Of a stretch of DNA of 64,000 nt, positions 35,557 through 44,274 are shown one piece after another. Origin of the DNA: PALSA-1006 sp036171275 (GTDB lineage: Bacteria; Pseudomonadota; Gammaproteobacteria; Burkholderiales; Gallionellaceae); assembly GCA_036171275.1 (NCBI GenBank), contig JAVHQT010000027.1:1-64000 (forward strand), given 5' to 3'. Positions within the stretch are counted from its first letter, which is position 1. The number at the start of each line of letters is the position of its first letter. The position numbers and the translations under genes were made by a program. The notes below the pieces were generated by a model, which saw only the letters and a list, made by a program, of their open reading frames with translations, searched no databases and was not told where the DNA came from.

Positions 35557-37021
35557 TTTACTTTGGGTTTTGTTTGGCCGCATTGCAACTGCGCTCATTG
35601 CAATCGCCAGTTTGCGCATTATGACATCGCTCTTAGCGCCAAAAGACTTTGGCATTTATGCGCTGCTGGTTGCCTTTCAAGGATTATGCGGTTTGCTGTT
35701 AATTAATCCCGTAGGGCAGCATATCAATCGTCATACCCATGCGTGGTGGGATGACGGTACATTGCTTAAAAGGTTGGCTGGGTATGACCGTTACCTGATT
35801 GCCGTGTCAGCGGGTATTGCGCTTGTGGTTGCGCTTTGGTGGTTGCTGTATCCCAGCACCGACCACAGCATATCGGGTGCGTTATTGTCGGCATTAGCCG
35901 TTAGTGCAATGGTGTATCTGGGTACTTGGAATGGCACTTTTGTGTACATTCTCAATATGCTAGGTTTTCGCAGTGGCAGTGTCGGGTGGATGCTTACCTC
36001 TTCAGTTATTGGTTTAGGTTTTTCCAGTTTATTCGCTTACGAATATCACACCGGAATGTCGTGGGTGCTAGGACAGGCAGTAGGGATGGCAGTGGGTGCA
36101 CTGGGTTCCGGGCTAATGTTGCGTCATTATCAAGCGGCAAGAAAATTAGTTGTGGTGAATTTCGGAAAATTGCCAACCTTGCTGGATCGGCAAACTGTAA
36201 TGACCTATTGCTTGCCGCTGGCGACTGCAACCGGCTTGATGTGGTTACAAAATACGGGCTATCGTTTTTGGGTGGGAGGGGCTTGGGGACCTGCTGAATT
36301 AGGGTTATTGGCAGTCGGGCTTAGCATTTCGTCACAAATTTGGAGCATGGCTGAAACCCTATCCATGCAGTTCCTAAACCCCTATTTTTTTCGCCATATT
36401 ACGGCGGTGCAATCAGATGAAAAAAAGTCTGCCGTGCTGTCTGATATGGTGAATGTGATGTGGCCGATCTACGCAGTATTGGCTGGGTTTAATCTAGTGT
36501 TCGCATCATTGTTGTTGACCGTGCTAACGAATGAACGCTATCACGCGGCGGTCACTTTTGTTTTGCTTGGGGTGTTAATCGAATTTGCAAGATGTACCGG
36601 CAACTTATGGTCGTATGCAGCTCAAATTGAACGACGCACCACTAAATATATTTTACCGTATGCCTTAGGTGCGTTGATTGTTTGGGGGGGCGCGCTGGGC
36701 GTATCTGCTACGCATGGGGATATTAAGATGTTGGCAATCGTATTGGCCGTTTCTGGAGTGGTCATGTGTGTTGCAATGGTACGAACCATGCAACGAATGA
36801 TGCCGGTTAAATTGGATATCTTTAGATGGTTGGGGGGTGCTGCAGTGTTGTTAATTTGCTTTGCGGCGGTAATTTTTATGCCCCTCAAAATCGAGGGCTT
36901 ATTTAATACCATTCTGGTGATATCAGTTGGATTGTTTGTTTCTGGCGGTGTAATGCTGACATTGCTATGGCGCAACCCGGCACTGACACGATTGCTTGCG
37001 GTCTCTTTGCGGAGTGCATAG
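35546..37021 (+). CDS. Polysaccharide/oligosaccharide flippase (Wzx-like, MOP superfamily)
   Basis: The 491-residue protein has about 12 hydrophobic segments from its first residues on (LLWVLFGRIATALIAIASLR), with LLAPKDFGIYALLVAFQGL typical of Wzx-type flippases. It would move lipid-linked glycan across the inner membrane. The only start that keeps the first helix is a TTG overlapping the GT10 stop codon by 11 bases; an in-frame stop lies 15 bases upstream. TTG use and overlap fit translational coupling. Confidence 0.83.
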   Translation: MRADLLWVLFGRIATALIAIASLRIMTSLLAPKDFGIYALLVAFQGLCGLLLINPVGQHINRHTHAWWDDGTLLKRLAGYDRYLIAVSAGIALVVALWWLLYPSTDHSISGALLSALAVSAMVYLGTWNGTFVYILNMLGFRSGSVGWMLTSSVIGLGFSSLFAYEYHTGMSWVLGQAVGMAVGALGSGLMLRHYQAARKLVVVNFGKLPTLLDRQTVMTYCLPLATATGLMWLQNTGYRFWVGGAWGPAELGLLAVGLSISSQIWSMAETLSMQFLNPYFFRHITAVQSDEKKSAVLSDMVNVMWPIYAVLAGFNLVFASLLLTVLTNERYHAAVTFVLLGVLIEFARCTGNLWSYAAQIERRTTKYILPYALGALIVWGGALGVSATHGDIKMLAIVLAVSGVVMCVAMVRTMQRMMPVKLDIFRWLGGAAVLLICFAAVIFMPLKIEGLFNTILVISVGLFVSGGVMLTLLWRNPALTRLLAVSLRSA

Positions 37022-37024
37022 GTG

Positions 37025-37900
37025 ATGATTATTTTGCATCTTTCAGGCGGGTTGGGGAATCAGATGTTTCAATATGCTTTTGGGCGCGCCAACGCTAAAA
37101 GGCTAAACACAGATTTAAAATTTGAATTGTCGGATAGCACTTTAACAATTCACACCGGTTTTGAATTAGAGAGGGTTTTTGAGATTCAGGTTAACGTGAC
37201 TACTCAGGCAGAAATTCAATCAATTTTAGGGTGGCAGAAAAATCCTTTGATTCGCAAGGCTCTGAAGATTTCCGGCTTAAATAAAATTATCAAATCGAAA
37301 CTTATCGATGAACCCCATTTCCATTTCTCGCCTGAAATACTGCAGTTGCCAGACAATGTTTTTTTATCCGGTTATTGGCAAAGTGAAAAATATTTTTTAG
37401 AAATTGAAGCCCAAATTCGCTCTGACTTTTCCTTTAAGTTGCCTTTCTCTGATAGAAATTCGGAAACTGCCCGCGAAATTAGCAAGTCCAACTCAGTCAG
37501 CTTGCACGTTCGTCGTAATGACTTTGCAAAAAACTCAAAAATTAATGCGATACATGGTTTATGTACATTAGCGTATTACAGCGCAGCCATTCAGTTTATT
37601 GAAGAAAAAATTGCTTCCCCCAATTTTTTTGTTTTCTCGGATGATCCTGCTTGGGTAAAAAGTAATCTAAAAATTAACCATCCTTGCGTGTATGTTGAGC
37701 ATAATCAGGGCTTAGAGAGCTATAACGATATGCGATTAATGAGTTTATGCCGGCACAATATTATTGCGAATAGCTCTTTTAGTTGGTGGGGTGCGTGGCT
37801 GAATTCGAATGCAGAAAAAATTGTGGTCGCACCACAACGCTGGTTTGTGAACGGAAACAATACTGAAGATTTGATTCCGCACACATGGGTTCGATTATGA
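37025..37900 (+). CDS. Glycosyltransferase family 11 (alpha-1,2-fucosyltransferase)
   Basis: The 291-residue enzyme begins MIILHLSGGLGNQMFQYAFG, the family signature. The GDP-fucose binding motif HxRRxD is seen as SLHVRRNDFAK, and FVFSDDPAWVK and NSSFSWWGAWLN follow. It is predicted to add fucose in alpha-1,2 linkage, typically to galactose. A GTG one codon upstream has better spacing to GGAG (7 bases) and is a possible start. This is the second fucosyltransferase in the locus and clearly more AT-rich than gmd/fcl. Confidence 0.9.
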   Translation: MIILHLSGGLGNQMFQYAFGRANAKRLNTDLKFELSDSTLTIHTGFELERVFEIQVNVTTQAEIQSILGWQKNPLIRKALKISGLNKIIKSKLIDEPHFHFSPEILQLPDNVFLSGYWQSEKYFLEIEAQIRSDFSFKLPFSDRNSETAREISKSNSVSLHVRRNDFAKNSKINAIHGLCTLAYYSAAIQFIEEKIASPNFFVFSDDPAWVKSNLKINHPCVYVEHNQGLESYNDMRLMSLCRHNIIANSSFSWWGAWLNSNAEKIVVAPQRWFVNGNNTEDLIPHTWVRL

Positions 37901-38838
37901 AAAATAATCAACGCAGTACTTTGCTTATAGGGGGCGCAGGTTATATTGGTTCGCACCTTATACGTCAGTTGCTCGCAACAGGCAGAGGAGTGACCGTATT
38001 AGGCCGAAGTGTGATGCCGCGCTATTCATTGCCCGCAGGCGTTACTTATACCGTCGGTGATTTTGCACAAACCGATCTCCTTTCGCGCTTACTCAGGGCT
38101 CATCAGGAAGTCATTCATCTCGCTTATGCGACTGTACCCAATACTTCGTTTGAGAATCCTTTGGCAGATTTATTGCAAAACTTACCACCCACCATCCAGC
38201 TTTTTGCTGAGGCGGCGAAACATGGTGTAAAACTGATTCTGGTTTCATCTGGCGGCACAGTGTATGGCGAAGCTGTTGAGCTACCGATGCGAGAAGCTCA
38301 TCCTACCAAACCGATTTCACCCTACGGTGTAACAAAACTCACCTTAGAAAACTATGCCTATTTATATGCAGCGACGCATGGACTCAAGTTCGTATGCGTA
38401 CGTCCCGCTAATGCTTACGGAGTAGGCCAAAGGCCATTTGTTGGACAAGGATTTATTGCCACGGTCATGGCTTCAATGTTGAAAGAACTTCCGATTAAAA
38501 TTTACGGGCAGCCTGGAACGATACGTGATTATTTATACGTCAGTGATTTGTCCGCAGGCATTGTGAGCGCGCTGGAGCAAGGTCATTTAGCAGAAACTTA
38601 TAATCTAAGTTCTGGTGTCGGACTCAGCAATTTAGATGTTGTCGAAGCATGTTCATCCCTACTGAGCAAAGTCACAAGAGCAAGGAAGATAGAAAACCTT
38701 CCTGCTCGGGCTTTTGATGTCAAAGTCAATATATTGGATTCTTCCAAGTTGAGATTGCACACAGGGTGGATTCCTCAGGTCTGTTTTGACGAAGGACTGC
38801 GTCAAACCTACGATTGGTTAAGGCGTCACCTTGACTAA
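37897..38838 (+). CDS. NAD-dependent sugar epimerase/dehydratase (extended SDR)
   Basis: The 313-residue protein has the nucleotide loop LIGGAGYIGSHLIRQLL, catalytic Ser-Ser in LVSSGGTVYGE and YxxxK in SPYGVTKLTLENY. This is the UDP-glucose 4-epimerase/UDP-sugar dehydratase layout, and its specificity cannot be read. If it is a 4-epimerase it could supply UDP-Gal or UDP-GalNAc, the usual acceptor sugars for the fucosyltransferases. Its ATG overlaps the GT11 stop (ATGA). Confidence 0.85.
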   Translation: MKNNQRSTLLIGGAGYIGSHLIRQLLATGRGVTVLGRSVMPRYSLPAGVTYTVGDFAQTDLLSRLLRAHQEVIHLAYATVPNTSFENPLADLLQNLPPTIQLFAEAAKHGVKLILVSSGGTVYGEAVELPMREAHPTKPISPYGVTKLTLENYAYLYAATHGLKFVCVRPANAYGVGQRPFVGQGFIATVMASMLKELPIKIYGQPGTIRDYLYVSDLSAGIVSALEQGHLAETYNLSSGVGLSNLDVVEACSSLLSKVTRARKIENLPARAFDVKVNILDSSKLRLHTGWIPQVCFDEGLRQTYDWLRRHLD

Positions 38839-39697
38839 TTCCTTACCGCTAATAACCGTTGCAATGCCCGTGTATAACGCTGGGGATTACTTGCGTTTAG
38901 CGGTACTGTCCATTGTTCAGCAAACCTATACTCACTGGGAGCTGCTTTTAATTGATGATGGCTCAACGGATAACGCATTTGAAACTATTTCGGATGTGCA
39001 TGATTCCCGAATTAAAATAATTCGGGATGGGGAAAATAAAGGATTGGCTGCCAGGTTAAACGCGTGTATCGATCTGGCCAACGGTCAATACATTGCACGA
39101 ATGGATCAGGATGATATTTCATATCCGGATCGCTTTTTACATCAAGTGACGGCGATGCAAAAGAATGCTGCAATTGATTTGCTTGCCACTCGTTCGATAA
39201 CGATAGATGAAAACAATCAAATTTCTGGTTTATTTCCGTTAGCAGTTTCCCACCAAGAAATATGCGCACGTCCTTGGCAGGGATTTTATTTTCCTCACCC
39301 AACGTGGCTGGGAAAAACCGAATGGTTTCGCCGCTATCGTTATGCAGCGCCAGCGCCCTATTTTTGTGAAGATCAAGAATTACTTTTGCGTAGTTTCAGC
39401 AATAGTCGATTTGAAACTTTAAATGAAGTGCTTTTTGCTTATCGACTTAGAGGGGTCATGAATTGGCCAAAGTTAGCCAAAACCCGTCGAGCCATTTTGA
39501 GCATTCAGTTGCGACATTTTTTCCGGTCAACTCTATGTTTTTATTGCATATTATCAACGGGTTCTTATGTACTAAAAAGAATTCGTGATTTTTACAAAAA
39601 TCTGAGACAGCAAAATAAGCTGTTTGAATCTGGGGAAATGGATGAGCGCCTCGTCGAGCAGTGGAATGAAGTCCTTTTAAATCTTCAGCAGTCATGA
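38831..39697 (+). CDS. Glycosyltransferase family 2
   Basis: The 288-residue inverting GT-A enzyme has the N-terminal signature ITVAMPVYNAGDYLRLAVLS, LLIDDGSTD and the metal-binding DxD-type ARMDQDDIS, followed by a substrate region and a C-terminal hydrophobic patch near 220-240. It adds one sugar to the glycan; donor and acceptor are unknown. It appears to start at a TTG overlapping the epimerase stop codon by eight bases, since no ATG precedes the first strand of the fold. Confidence 0.83.
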   Translation: MTNSLPLITVAMPVYNAGDYLRLAVLSIVQQTYTHWELLLIDDGSTDNAFETISDVHDSRIKIIRDGENKGLAARLNACIDLANGQYIARMDQDDISYPDRFLHQVTAMQKNAAIDLLATRSITIDENNQISGLFPLAVSHQEICARPWQGFYFPHPTWLGKTEWFRRYRYAAPAPYFCEDQELLLRSFSNSRFETLNEVLFAYRLRGVMNWPKLAKTRRAILSIQLRHFFRSTLCFYCILSTGSYVLKRIRDFYKNLRQQNKLFESGEMDERLVEQWNEVLLNLQQS

Positions 39698-40836
39698 AAT
39701 CAATCTGTTATATCGCCACCATTCCGGCTGTTGTGCATGCTTTTTTACGTCCGCACATTCAAGCAGCATCACAGCGGTATGCGGTAACGGTGATCTGTAA
39801 TTTTTCGGATAAGCAACTTCTGCAAGGAATTAATGCGCGAATTATTCTGTTGCCAATTCAGCGAAAGCCTGCTTTTTGCAGCGATATTTTCATGTTGCTA
39901 AAGTTGGTTATGCTGTTTAGGCGTGAGCGTTTTGATATCGTGCATTCCCATATGCCAAAGACAAGTCTGCTTGGAATGTTGGCAGCATGGTTAACCCGAG
40001 TGCCAGTGCGAATAAACACATTTCATGGCGAGGTCTGGGCAACAAAACGGGGCTGGAAACGCGCTGTGCTTAAATTGTTTGATCGTTTAGTTGGATTGCT
40101 GGCGACAGATATTTTGGCAGTAAGTCCATCTCAACGCGACTATTTGGTTAACGAAGGGGTTGTACCGGCAAATAAGTTAATGGTGATTGGTGCAGGTTCA
40201 GTCTGCGGCGTCGACCCCTCACGCTTTCATGCAAATATGCCGATGCGTCAGTTAATTCGACAAAATTTGAATATACCGTTAGCGGCAAAAGTGGTTTTAT
40301 TTGTCGGACGCTTAAATCGCGACAAAGGCATGTTGGATTTGGCTGCTGCATTTAACACCCTTGCCCAGCAAAATTCAGAACTTATGCTTTTACTGGTGGG
40401 CGCAGAAGAAGAGATTACCTTCAGCCAGATTCAGCACCTTTGCCAATCAGAACAAACACGTTTGCGTTATGTCAGTTTTACTGCAACGCCAGAACATTAC
40501 ATGGCTGCCGCCGATATTTTTTGCTTGCCTAGTTACCGTGAAGGATTTGGCCTGACCATTATCGAAGCTGCAGCCTGCGGCATTCCGGCAGTTGCATCCA
40601 ATATCTATGGCATTACCGATGCGGTGGCAGACGGCAAAACTGGATTATTGTTTCCTGCGGGCGACATCAAAGCGCTGACCAATGCACTACTTAAACTGCT
40701 TACAGATAAGCAATTGCGACAGCAAATGGCTGAGGCCGCCATCCAGCGCGCGTTGAGTTTATTTTCCAGTGAGCAACTTACCCGTGAAATACTCGCTTTA
40801 TATGACGACCACATTCAGACTAAAGAGCGTCTCTAA
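39694..40836 (+). CDS. Glycosyltransferase family 4
   Basis: The 380-residue retaining GT-B enzyme has an N-terminal acceptor domain with FDIVHSHMPKTSLLGMLA and INTFHGEVW. The C-terminal donor domain has VVLFVGRLNRDKGMLDL and the E-x7-E motif in REGFGLTIIEAAACGIPAVA. It resembles transferases that start or extend O-antigen or capsule units. It is the last gene of the glycan cluster, coupled to GT2 by an ATGA overlap and followed by a strong terminator. Confidence 0.88.
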   Translation: MKSICYIATIPAVVHAFLRPHIQAASQRYAVTVICNFSDKQLLQGINARIILLPIQRKPAFCSDIFMLLKLVMLFRRERFDIVHSHMPKTSLLGMLAAWLTRVPVRINTFHGEVWATKRGWKRAVLKLFDRLVGLLATDILAVSPSQRDYLVNEGVVPANKLMVIGAGSVCGVDPSRFHANMPMRQLIRQNLNIPLAAKVVLFVGRLNRDKGMLDLAAAFNTLAQQNSELMLLLVGAEEEITFSQIQHLCQSEQTRLRYVSFTATPEHYMAAADIFCLPSYREGFGLTIIEAAACGIPAVASNIYGITDAVADGKTGLLFPAGDIKALTNALLKLLTDKQLRQQMAEAAIQRALSLFSSEQLTREILALYDDHIQTKERL

Positions 40837-40856
40837 AAATTCAATTTTCCAATAGG

Positions 40857-40910
40857 AAAACTCACCAAACCAGTCAACGCGCCAAAGGCGCTCATCAGGG
40901 GTGAGTTTTT
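40857..40910 (+). terminator. Terminator of the glycan locus
   Basis: A 10-bp outer stem (AAAACTCACC / GGTGAGTTTT) encloses a second hairpin (GCGCC / GGCGC with AAA loop) and ends in a T-run, 20 bases after the GT4 stop codon. The outer stem is A-rich on the 5' side, so it could also act on lipA transcripts from the other strand. Confidence 0.85.
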
Positions 40911-41042
40911 GAATAAAAAAGACAGCGATGAGTCAACTCAGTACACACTACAACAGTAAGCAAGCAGTGCTGGCGTTTAATGATCACGAATTAGTGTAGC
41001 GCTATCATCAATTAATGTTAATTATCATTAATTAGCCAATGC

Positions 41043-41981
41043 TCACACTTTACCAGCGCTGGCGGCTTGTTCATCCGCAAAATAGCTACTGCGCACCATC
41101 GGTCCGCAGGCAGCATGAGCAAAGCCCAGATCGAGTGCCGCTTGCTCAAACATTTTGAAGGTGACGGGTTCGACGTAACGGAGTACTGGCAAGTGCCCGT
41201 TAGACGGTTGCAAATACTGCCCGAGCGTCAGCATTTCTACATCGTGGTCGCGCAAATCTTGCAACACTTGCAACACCTCGTCATCGGTTTCCCCCAAACC
41301 CAGCATCAAGCCGGATTTAGTGGTGACGTGCGGGAAACGCTGTTTAAATTCTTTTAATAAAGTCAGCGAATGAGCGTAGTCCGCGCCGGGGCGCGCCAGC
41401 GAGTACAGGCGCGGCACGGTTTCTAAATTATGGTTGAGCACATCGGGCAAACTAGCGCCCATCGTTTGCAGCGCGATTTCTAATCGCCCCCGAAAATCGG
41501 GCACTAAAGTTTCGAGCTTGGTTTGCGGCGAACTGGCGCGAATGGCACTCAAACAATCGACGAAATGTTGTGCGCCGCCGTCGCGTAAATCATCCCGATC
41601 AACGCTGGTAATCACCACATATTTCAGCTTCAGAAGTCCGATGGAGCGCGCTAATTGTGTCGGTTCATCGGCATCTGGCGGCAGCGGTTTGCCGTGTGCG
41701 ACGTCACAAAACGGGCAGCGGCGTGTGCATACATCGCCCAAAATCATGAAAGTAGCCGTGCCTTTGCCGAAGCATTCGCCAATGTTAGGACAAGACGCTT
41801 CCTCGCACACAGTGTGCAAACCATATTCGCGCAACATCCGTTTTACATCGTGATAACCCTGACTATTGCCCGATTTAACCCGAATCCATTCTGGTTTACG
41901 TAAGCGCTCTACTAAGGGCACAATTTTAATTGGATTACGTGCTGTTTTGGTTGCGCCAGTCTGTTTATTCAATATATTCAT
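41043..41981 (-). CDS. lipA: Lipoyl synthase
   Basis: Radical-SAM enzyme inserting two sulfurs into octanoyl-E2 or H proteins. The 312-residue protein has the auxiliary-cluster cysteines in TVCEEASCPNIGECF and the radical-SAM CxxxCxxC in CTRRCPFCDV. The C-terminal RSSYFADE contains the conserved Ser ligand. It follows lipB by 4 bp. Confidence 0.97.
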   Translation of the reverse strand: MNILNKQTGATKTARNPIKIVPLVERLRKPEWIRVKSGNSQGYHDVKRMLREYGLHTVCEEASCPNIGECFGKGTATFMILGDVCTRRCPFCDVAHGKPLPPDADEPTQLARSIGLLKLKYVVITSVDRDDLRDGGAQHFVDCLSAIRASSPQTKLETLVPDFRGRLEIALQTMGASLPDVLNHNLETVPRLYSLARPGADYAHSLTLLKEFKQRFPHVTTKSGLMLGLGETDDEVLQVLQDLRDHDVEMLTLGQYLQPSNGHLPVLRYVEPVTFKMFEQAALDLGFAHAACGPMVRSSYFADEQAASAGKV

Positions 41982-41985
41982 GGAG

Positions 41986-42642
41986 TTATAGATTTTTAGC
42001 CTGTAAAAAATGAACGGTTAATAAGTGCGAAATTTGTGCGGCAAGCGGCGCTTCCAGCGCTTGGGGCGTAGTTATGACACTAAAATCTTTAATTTGCGTG
42101 ACGCGCAAACCAGCATAGCCACACGGATTGATCTGGCTAAACGGGGTTAAATCCATGTCCACATTCAACGACAATCCGTGATAACAACAGCCGTTGCGAA
42201 TTTTCAATCCCAGCGCGGCAATTTTTGCTTCGTTCACGTACACGCCAGGCGCATCTTCTCGACCTTGCGCTGGGATGCCGCAATTCGCCAAAATCGCAAT
42301 CGCGGCATTTTCCAGTAAGCGCACCAGTTGGCGAACATTCAAGCGCCAGCGGCGCAAATCCAGTAACACATAGGCAATCAATTGCCCAGGCGCGTGATAG
42401 GTAATTTGCCCGCCGCGATCAATTTTCACCACGGGAATGTGTTGCGCGTTTAGTAAATGTTCCGGCTTGCCCGCTTGCCCTTGGGTAAAAGTCGGCGGAT
42501 GTTGCAACAGCCATATTTCATCGCGGGTCTGAGCATCGCGTTGCGCGGTAAATTGCTGCATGGCGCGCCACGTGCTTTCGTATTCAACTACTCCCAGAAA
42601 TTTTATTTCTGGTGTCTGCGGCATTGGGATTTCGTGGTTCAT
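41986..42642 (-). CDS. lipB: Octanoyl-[ACP]:protein N-octanoyltransferase
   Basis: Transfers octanoate from acyl carrier protein to lipoyl domains. The 218-residue protein has DRGGQITYHAPGQLIAYVLLDL and the catalytic Cys in INPCGYAGLRVTQ, with Lys in VYVNEAKIAALGLKI. Its ATG overlaps the ybeD stop (ATGA), so dacC-ybeD-lipB-lipA is one coupled operon. Confidence 0.96.
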   Translation of the reverse strand: MNHEIPMPQTPEIKFLGVVEYESTWRAMQQFTAQRDAQTRDEIWLLQHPPTFTQGQAGKPEHLLNAQHIPVVKIDRGGQITYHAPGQLIAYVLLDLRRWRLNVRQLVRLLENAAIAILANCGIPAQGREDAPGVYVNEAKIAALGLKIRNGCCYHGLSLNVDMDLTPFSQINPCGYAGLRVTQIKDFSVITTPQALEAPLAAQISHLLTVHFLQAKNL

Positions 42643-42905
42643 AACACCATTTTCACTCGCGGATGGTCACATAATCCTTGGTAAATCGCATCTAGTTGTG
42701 ACTTTGAGCTGGCACGAACCGTGCATGTCAGACTCAAATAACGGGCGCTTTTACTGGCTTTGGTACTGACATCTTGCACGGAAAAAAGCGGATCATGAAG
42801 CGCAATAATACTGATCACTGTAGCAACAAAATCAGGATGCGCATCGCCAAACACTTTAATCGGAAATGCGCAGGGAAAATCAATCAAGCTGGGTTGTTCG
42901 CTCAT
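42639..42905 (-). CDS. ybeD: YbeD/DUF493 family protein
   Basis: Small 88-residue ferredoxin-like-fold protein (SLIDFPCAFPIKVFGDAH to VKMVL), the constant companion of lipB. E. coli YbeD has a putative regulatory or ligand-binding role, not established. A GTG start at 42917 overlapping the dacC stop (GTGA) is also possible; ATG 42905 gives the usual family N-terminus. Confidence 0.85.
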   Translation of the reverse strand: MSEQPSLIDFPCAFPIKVFGDAHPDFVATVISIIALHDPLFSVQDVSTKASKSARYLSLTCTVRASSKSQLDAIYQGLCDHPRVKMVL

Positions 42906-42913
42906 CGCGGGGC

Positions 42914-44050
42914 TCACTCAAACAATAACCGAATCGAATCGATACCACGCGAAAAAACGTTTGCCAGCGGCACACTTTCCAAGGCTTGTAAAGGCAAATT
43001 CAGGTAGGGCGCACCGGCAATGCTCAAATTTAACGTCCCGATTACCTGCCCTTTTTCAAACGGCGCAATTAGGGGTTGCCGCGTTTCCAGCGCGGCTTTT
43101 ATTTGCTTAGCCATTCCCTTGGGCAACGTGACAAATAAATCGCTTCTAAAGCCTAAGTTGAGCCGTTTTTCAGTGCCTTTCCAAACGCGCACCTCCGTCA
43201 CCGACTGATCTTTTTTATACAAAGGGAGCAGTTCGTATTCTTGAAAACCATGGTTCAACAAACGCTGACTTTCGCTGGTGCGCAAACTTTCCGAGGTCGC
43301 GCCTAGTAAGACCGAAATGAGACGATGCTGATCGCGTTTAGCGGAAGCCACCAAACAAAACCCTGCGCCATCGGTATGACCTGTTTTGAGTCCATCGACA
43401 TACGGGTCTAACCACAACAATTTGTTACGATTAAATTGGTTGATTTTGTTGTATTGAAATTCACGCGTTGAAAAATAGAAATAATACTCAGGAAAATCTC
43501 GAACCACCGCCGTCGCCAGCAATGCCAAATCATAAGCGCTACTGTAATGTTGTTCCGCTGGCAAGCCGGTTGCGTTGACAAAATGGGTATCTTTTAGCCC
43601 TAAGCGCAGGGCTTCTTTGTTCATCCATTCATTGGCAAAACTGAGCTCGCTGCCGGCAATCGCCTCCGCCAAAGCCCGCGCGGCATCATTACCCGACTGA
43701 ACAATTAAACCGCGCAGCACCGCTTCAATTTTGACTGGCTTATTCGCTTCTAAAAACATTCTTGATTCTTCGCCTTGCACTTTTAACGCAGCGAGCGAGG
43801 GCGTAATTATTTGTTCTAGGGATAACTTGCCTTGTTTCAGCGCACTAAAAGTGACATACGCCGTCATCAACTTGGTTAACGAAGCAGGCTGAAAATGATC
43901 GTGCGCATTCTTACCCACCAGCAACTGATTGCTGCTGTAATCGTACAAAACGTAGGCTTTAGCTGCCAAAGCGGGTGCCGGCGGTACAAGCAGCACCGCA
44001 TTCGCAATATTTAAAAAAAGACTTAAAAACAGGATAAACGCAATTTTCAT
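42914..44050 (-). CDS. dacC: D-alanyl-D-alanine carboxypeptidase (PBP5/6 type)
   Basis: Periplasmic DD-carboxypeptidase trimming peptidoglycan stem peptides. The 378-residue protein has a signal peptide (1-18 or so) and the three penicillin-binding motifs SxxK (PASLTKLMTAY), SGN (VQSGNDAA) and KTG (DGLKTGHTDGAG). A PBP5 C-terminal domain and a C-terminal amphipathic helix (IDSIRLLFE) for membrane docking complete it. It heads the lip operon. Confidence 0.95.
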   Translation of the reverse strand: MKIAFILFLSLFLNIANAVLLVPPAPALAAKAYVLYDYSSNQLLVGKNAHDHFQPASLTKLMTAYVTFSALKQGKLSLEQIITPSLAALKVQGEESRMFLEANKPVKIEAVLRGLIVQSGNDAARALAEAIAGSELSFANEWMNKEALRLGLKDTHFVNATGLPAEQHYSSAYDLALLATAVVRDFPEYYFYFSTREFQYNKINQFNRNKLLWLDPYVDGLKTGHTDGAGFCLVASAKRDQHRLISVLLGATSESLRTSESQRLLNHGFQEYELLPLYKKDQSVTEVRVWKGTEKRLNLGFRSDLFVTLPKGMAKQIKAALETRQPLIAPFEKGQVIGTLNLSIAGAPYLNLPLQALESVPLANVFSRGIDSIRLLFE

Positions 44051-44274
44051 GTAGATATAAAATAATGAATAAAATCAGATAGTTACAATAAAAAAGCGCG
44101 ACGGTTTACGCCGAGCTTGGTTCACTTTAAGAAACGAATTATCAAGGAAACGCTCATTCAATTCTTTCTGGCTAAACTGACTCACCCTGAGCGCAATCAA
44201 CTAAAAATACATCAATTTGTTACATTTTCTTTTAGTCGAGACTGAGGGGGAACGGTTGATTTATGCGGTATTGT

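Noticed and set aside
40995..41035. AT-rich palindrome resembling a Fur box (ATTAATGTTAATTATCATTA)
   Set aside because: About 13 of 19 bases fit, but it lies between two convergent genes with no start codon to regulate, and such AT-rich partial matches are expected by chance.
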